Notes under the pieces: model-generated
Seen by the model: the letters and a program-made list of their open reading frames with translations, nothing else
The model's database searches: none
What the model was told of the DNA's origin: nothing
From: Oligoflexales bacterium
Lineage (GTDB): Bacteria; Bdellovibrionota_B; Oligoflexia; Oligoflexales; CACXFL01
Direction: 5' to 3'
DNA length: 6,934 bases
Assembly: GCA_028282865.1 (NCBI GenBank)
Contig: JANQHA010000258.1
Span: 1-6,934 of the forward strand
Part shown: piece after piece, positions 4,366-6,934 of the stretch
Layout of the letters: every line of letters begins with the position of its first letter
How positions within the stretch are numbered: position 1 is the first letter of the stretch
Made by a program: the position numbers and the translations under genes

Positions 4366-6934
4366 ATGATGCGGCAACGAAGAAGTGTTCAAGGAGTTTT
4401 TTTGGTTTTGGTGCTTTCGTGGGGATGCTCCAAGAAACCAAACGAAAAGGTTGCTGATGGCGAAGACCATAACCTCTTTCTAAAGTCTGATTTACTAGAG
4501 CAAACCTTTCAAGGCAGTAAATTATCTGGAACGGTTGCAAATATAGCCACCCACATAAACGTGGCAAATATGAATGAGCTTAGTTTCGATATTTCTAAAT
4601 CATACCTAACCTTGTATAACGGTGCCCACGACTCCGCAGCTAAAAAGGCGACGATTCAGTTTAAAATTGATGGTCATTGGGATTTGGTTGCCGATACCAA
4701 TAAGAATGGCGACAAGTCTCAATATTTGGTTCAAGATAAAACCAAAAACCCTGATTGGCAAGATCGTGCTTACATTGAGATTGACCCTTTTGCACCCCTT
4801 ACGATCTCTGCGAAGAAAGGGACTATGACCAATCTTTTTGCGGTCGATCAGCTGAAATCCTTTTATATTGTAGGTAAAGGTGCAATTCCTGGCCTTGCTA
4901 GCAGGGAATTAGATGCCTTGAAGAAGCAGTTTTCTTTGTCCAATGGCGATAAAGTTTATCTTAAGCTTACTAAAACCGAGATGATTCTTTACCGGTTTGA
5001 TAGCAACAAGAGTCCGACCGTTATGAGTCGAGCGCCCGTTGCGTACTATGATATTACTCGTGATGAGAACAGCGATGGCGAGTTAACACCTGATTTGGTT
5101 CGTGATCAAAACAACAACGAGTGGTCAAAGAGAAGATATGTCGAGATTAATCCAGTAAATCTTGCTGTTGGTGACAACGAGAACCGATACCTTAACAAGG
5201 AAAGACTTGATGGTAGTTGCTTAGCCCCCACCGATGTGCCTGAGTTTGATGCGGTGTTTAAAAAGCATGGTGTTTCTTTTGCAGCCAATGATAAGGTTTG
5301 CTTCGAAGCATCGCAAAGCTTGTTGAGTGTGTTTGTGCAAGGCGCTAACGGCAATCAGCTCGTTTTGACTATGGACGTGGTAGATCATGTTGATATTAAC
5401 TTCGATGGTATGGGAGTGACTGATGTCCTCGGTGATTCTAGCCATCAACGAAGGTGGGATCAGCGCCAGTATGTCCTCGTTTCGACCGCTAAAGCCCATA
5501 AAGTAGAAAATTTTGTTAAGCCTAATGTTTTGAGTAAAGCGGACTTCACTGGAGAGTATGTGTATGTGGCCACTGTTCTCAATGCACACTCCGAGAATGG
5601 AGCCTTCTTTGAAGGTCAAACTTTAGTTGGTAGCGATCGATTGAGTTTCGAGTTTAGTGAGAAATTCTTGACCGGTTATAAAGTCAATGATCCACTTAAT
5701 GCCACCGATGCCAAATCTCCCAGCTTAAGGTATGCCATCGAGCTTTTTGACGTTGAAAGAATGCGCAACGGTCTTGGCGATGACACTCATGTAATTCATG
5801 AAAGCACTAGGAAGCCTTGGGACCAGCGTCAGAATGTTCGAGCTACGTTTACCAGGAATTTAGCTGCAGGTTATCTCAATGACTTGATGGGTCTTCAAAG
5901 ACTTATGGGGTACGAAGCCCGGGTAAGTGAGAGTCAATTACTAGAGCCAGTTGAACTCGACGATGGCTATATTTCCTGGGTGAGTGAAGAAGTCTTTACC
6001 CCTACCATCGGGACTAGTATTGGTGAGCAGCTTCCTGAAGCTATGTCGGTTACTATCCGGCACTCTCTTGTGAGAGTCGACAATAGGACTTATCTTGCTC
6101 AGGAGTATCCAGATAGCAAGTTTAATCGATTTGGTTACTTCCGGACCACCGAGTTTGGCCTTGATGGCGACTTGCGAGCAACGGATCAAACTTTAAGACA
6201 TTATATCGGTCGACACGATGTCTCCGGCGACAAGCAGATTGTCTTCTACTTGGATCCTAATTACCCAGAGAAGTATAAGAAAGTCACTCGGGAGGTGGTT
6301 GCAGCCTGGAATGAAACCCTTAAAGCAGCCACTGGTCGAGACGAAGTGATGGTACTCAAAGAGAACTCAGGCCAGAAAGTGGGTGATCCTCGGTATAACA
6401 TGATCGTCATGTCGAGTGCGCGCAGCCTAAGGGCGCCTGCTGGATACGGACCTTCGGTTCCAGATCCTGCTACCGGGGAGTTTATATCGTCAAGATCGTT
6501 TATGTATGAGGAAGCGATACGCTCTATCAGACGAATGACCGGTGATTACTATGATCTTATCAAAGGTGGTAAAACCCCTGCTGAGTTTGCTAACGATGAT
6601 GGCTCGGTTGATGTTGAGTCGACTGTATTGACCTCTGCAATCATGAAGCCTACAGATGGATTTGATGTCGGTCTGGACTTGGATGTGATTCCGGCGTCTT
6701 CATCATGGCAAGTGGTAGCGATGAACTCAAAAGGTCCAGCGATCGATACCGCAGCACGGATTCATGAGATGAGCGATCGCTTAACACCTGATGTTGCTGC
6801 GTTGTTGCAGACCGATGTTGCCAAGGATTTTCAACAGTCAGCATCTTTCAAACGAAGCGTCGCCGAGTTTGAGAAGGTGCAAGGCTACCTTGCTAGGCGA
6901 GGCCAGTGCTTGTATGAGACTCAAGAGCATGTGG
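4366..6934 (+). CDS. Lipoprotein zinc metalloprotease, EcxA/DUF5117-type, partial at right edge
   Basis: The frame is open to the window end: 856 complete codons, no stop. MMRQRRSVQGVFLVLVLSWGCSKK is a lipoprotein signal with Cys21 as the lipidated residue (SWGC is a slightly atypical lipobox). Residues ~70-494 contain four degenerate repeats (separate entry). The second half has the order of conserved pieces that I associate with EcxA/DUF5117-type zinc metalloproteases. These are RFGYF (588-592), YIGRHD (613-618), IVFYLDPNYPEKY (625-637), AAWNETLKAATG (646-657), DPRYNMIVM (674-682) and GYGPSVPDPATGEF (693-706, the usual GPS-DPxTGEI segment). A helical stretch comes next. The catalytic HExxH of this family normally lies further on, and none occurs before base 6934, so it should be just beyond the edge. 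The predicted role is peptide hydrolysis at the outer membrane or cell surface; the substrate is unknown. It is translationally coupled to the barrel gene. Confidence 0.8.
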   Translation, partial: MMRQRRSVQGVFLVLVLSWGCSKKPNEKVADGEDHNLFLKSDLLEQTFQGSKLSGTVANIATHINVANMNELSFDISKSYLTLYNGAHDSAAKKATIQFKIDGHWDLVADTNKNGDKSQYLVQDKTKNPDWQDRAYIEIDPFAPLTISAKKGTMTNLFAVDQLKSFYIVGKGAIPGLASRELDALKKQFSLSNGDKVYLKLTKTEMILYRFDSNKSPTVMSRAPVAYYDITRDENSDGELTPDLVRDQNNNEWSKRRYVEINPVNLAVGDNENRYLNKERLDGSCLAPTDVPEFDAVFKKHGVSFAANDKVCFEASQSLLSVFVQGANGNQLVLTMDVVDHVDINFDGMGVTDVLGDSSHQRRWDQRQYVLVSTAKAHKVENFVKPNVLSKADFTGEYVYVATVLNAHSENGAFFEGQTLVGSDRLSFEFSEKFLTGYKVNDPLNATDAKSPSLRYAIELFDVERMRNGLGDDTHVIHESTRKPWDQRQNVRATFTRNLAAGYLNDLMGLQRLMGYEARVSESQLLEPVELDDGYISWVSEEVFTPTIGTSIGEQLPEAMSVTIRHSLVRVDNRTYLAQEYPDSKFNRFGYFRTTEFGLDGDLRATDQTLRHYIGRHDVSGDKQIVFYLDPNYPEKYKKVTREVVAAWNETLKAATGRDEVMVLKENSGQKVGDPRYNMIVMSSARSLRAPAGYGPSVPDPATGEFISSRSFMYEEAIRSIRRMTGDYYDLIKGGKTPAEFANDDGSVDVESTVLTSAIMKPTDGFDVGLDLDVIPASSSWQVVAMNSKGPAIDTAARIHEMSDRLTPDVAALLQTDVAKDFQQSASFKRSVAEFEKVQGYLARRGQCLYETQEHV
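4573..5847 (+). repeat. Four degenerate ~115-residue repeats in the lipoprotein protease
   Basis: The repeats cover residues about 70-140, 194-262, 308-373 and 424-494. Each has a beta-strand pair of the type LSFDISKSYLTLY, KVYLKLTKTEMILY, KVCFEASQSLLSVF or LSFEFSEKFLTGY. About 25-35 residues later comes an acidic loop: DTNKNGD at 110, DENSDGE at 233, DINFDG at 343, and a degenerate DVERMRNG at 462. About 20-23 residues after that comes a W-x-x-R motif: WQDRAY at 131, WSKRRY at 253, WDQRQY at 364 and WDQRQN at 485. Tryptophan spacing is 122, 111 and 121 residues. The DxNxDG loops resemble EF-hand or dockerin-type calcium loops. The fourth copy has lost that loop but keeps WDQRQ. Confidence 0.7.

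Noticed and set aside
5221..5619. Minus-strand open frame of 132 codons
   Set aside because: It lies wholly opposite the strongly supported metalloprotease lipoprotein, has no ribosome binding site that I can see and no recognisable motif.

Overview
The window reads as a stretch of a Gram-negative chromosome in which every intact gene starts with an export signal. There is no tRNA, rRNA, CRISPR array, transposase or replication gene. The organism is probably a member of Bdellovibrionota/Oligoflexia or a related delta-type proteobacterium. That guess rests on moderate GC, many secreted proteins of unknown family, an outer-membrane barrel paired with a large lipoprotein metalloprotease, and clear GGAGG-type ribosome binding sites. 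It is an inference from style, not from a marker gene.

Layout. (1) Bases 1-126, minus strand, hold a decayed fragment of a paralogue of the gene at 698-2290; it probably continues off the left edge. (2) 223-672 (+) encodes a small exported protein with eight cysteines. (3) 698-2290 (-) encodes a 530-residue exported protein with an HELRH zinc-protease motif, convergent with the cysteine-rich gene. (4) A 268-base divergent intergenic region (2291-2558) separates it from (5) 2559-3326 (+), an exported protein that starts at TTG and carries a WRLPT motif like that of DUF1566/Lcl-type domains. (6) After a 186-base gap comes a tight two-gene unit: 3513-4364 (+), a probable outer-membrane beta-barrel, and 4366-6934 (+, cut by the window edge), a lipoprotein of the EcxA/DUF5117-type zinc metalloprotease group. 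The lipoprotein has four degenerate ~115-residue repeats ahead of its protease domain. One base separates the two genes, and the ribosome binding site of the second lies inside the end of the first.

How they may work together. The barrel and the lipoprotease are almost certainly co-transcribed and translationally coupled, which fits a protein and its outer-membrane partner, though no interaction can be read from sequence. The HELRH protein and the EcxA-type protein are two unrelated putative metallopeptidases about 2 kb apart. The most informative unexpected observations are the broken paralogue of the HELRH gene at the left edge, the fourfold DxNxDG/WxxR repeat of the lipoprotein, and the run of five exported products.
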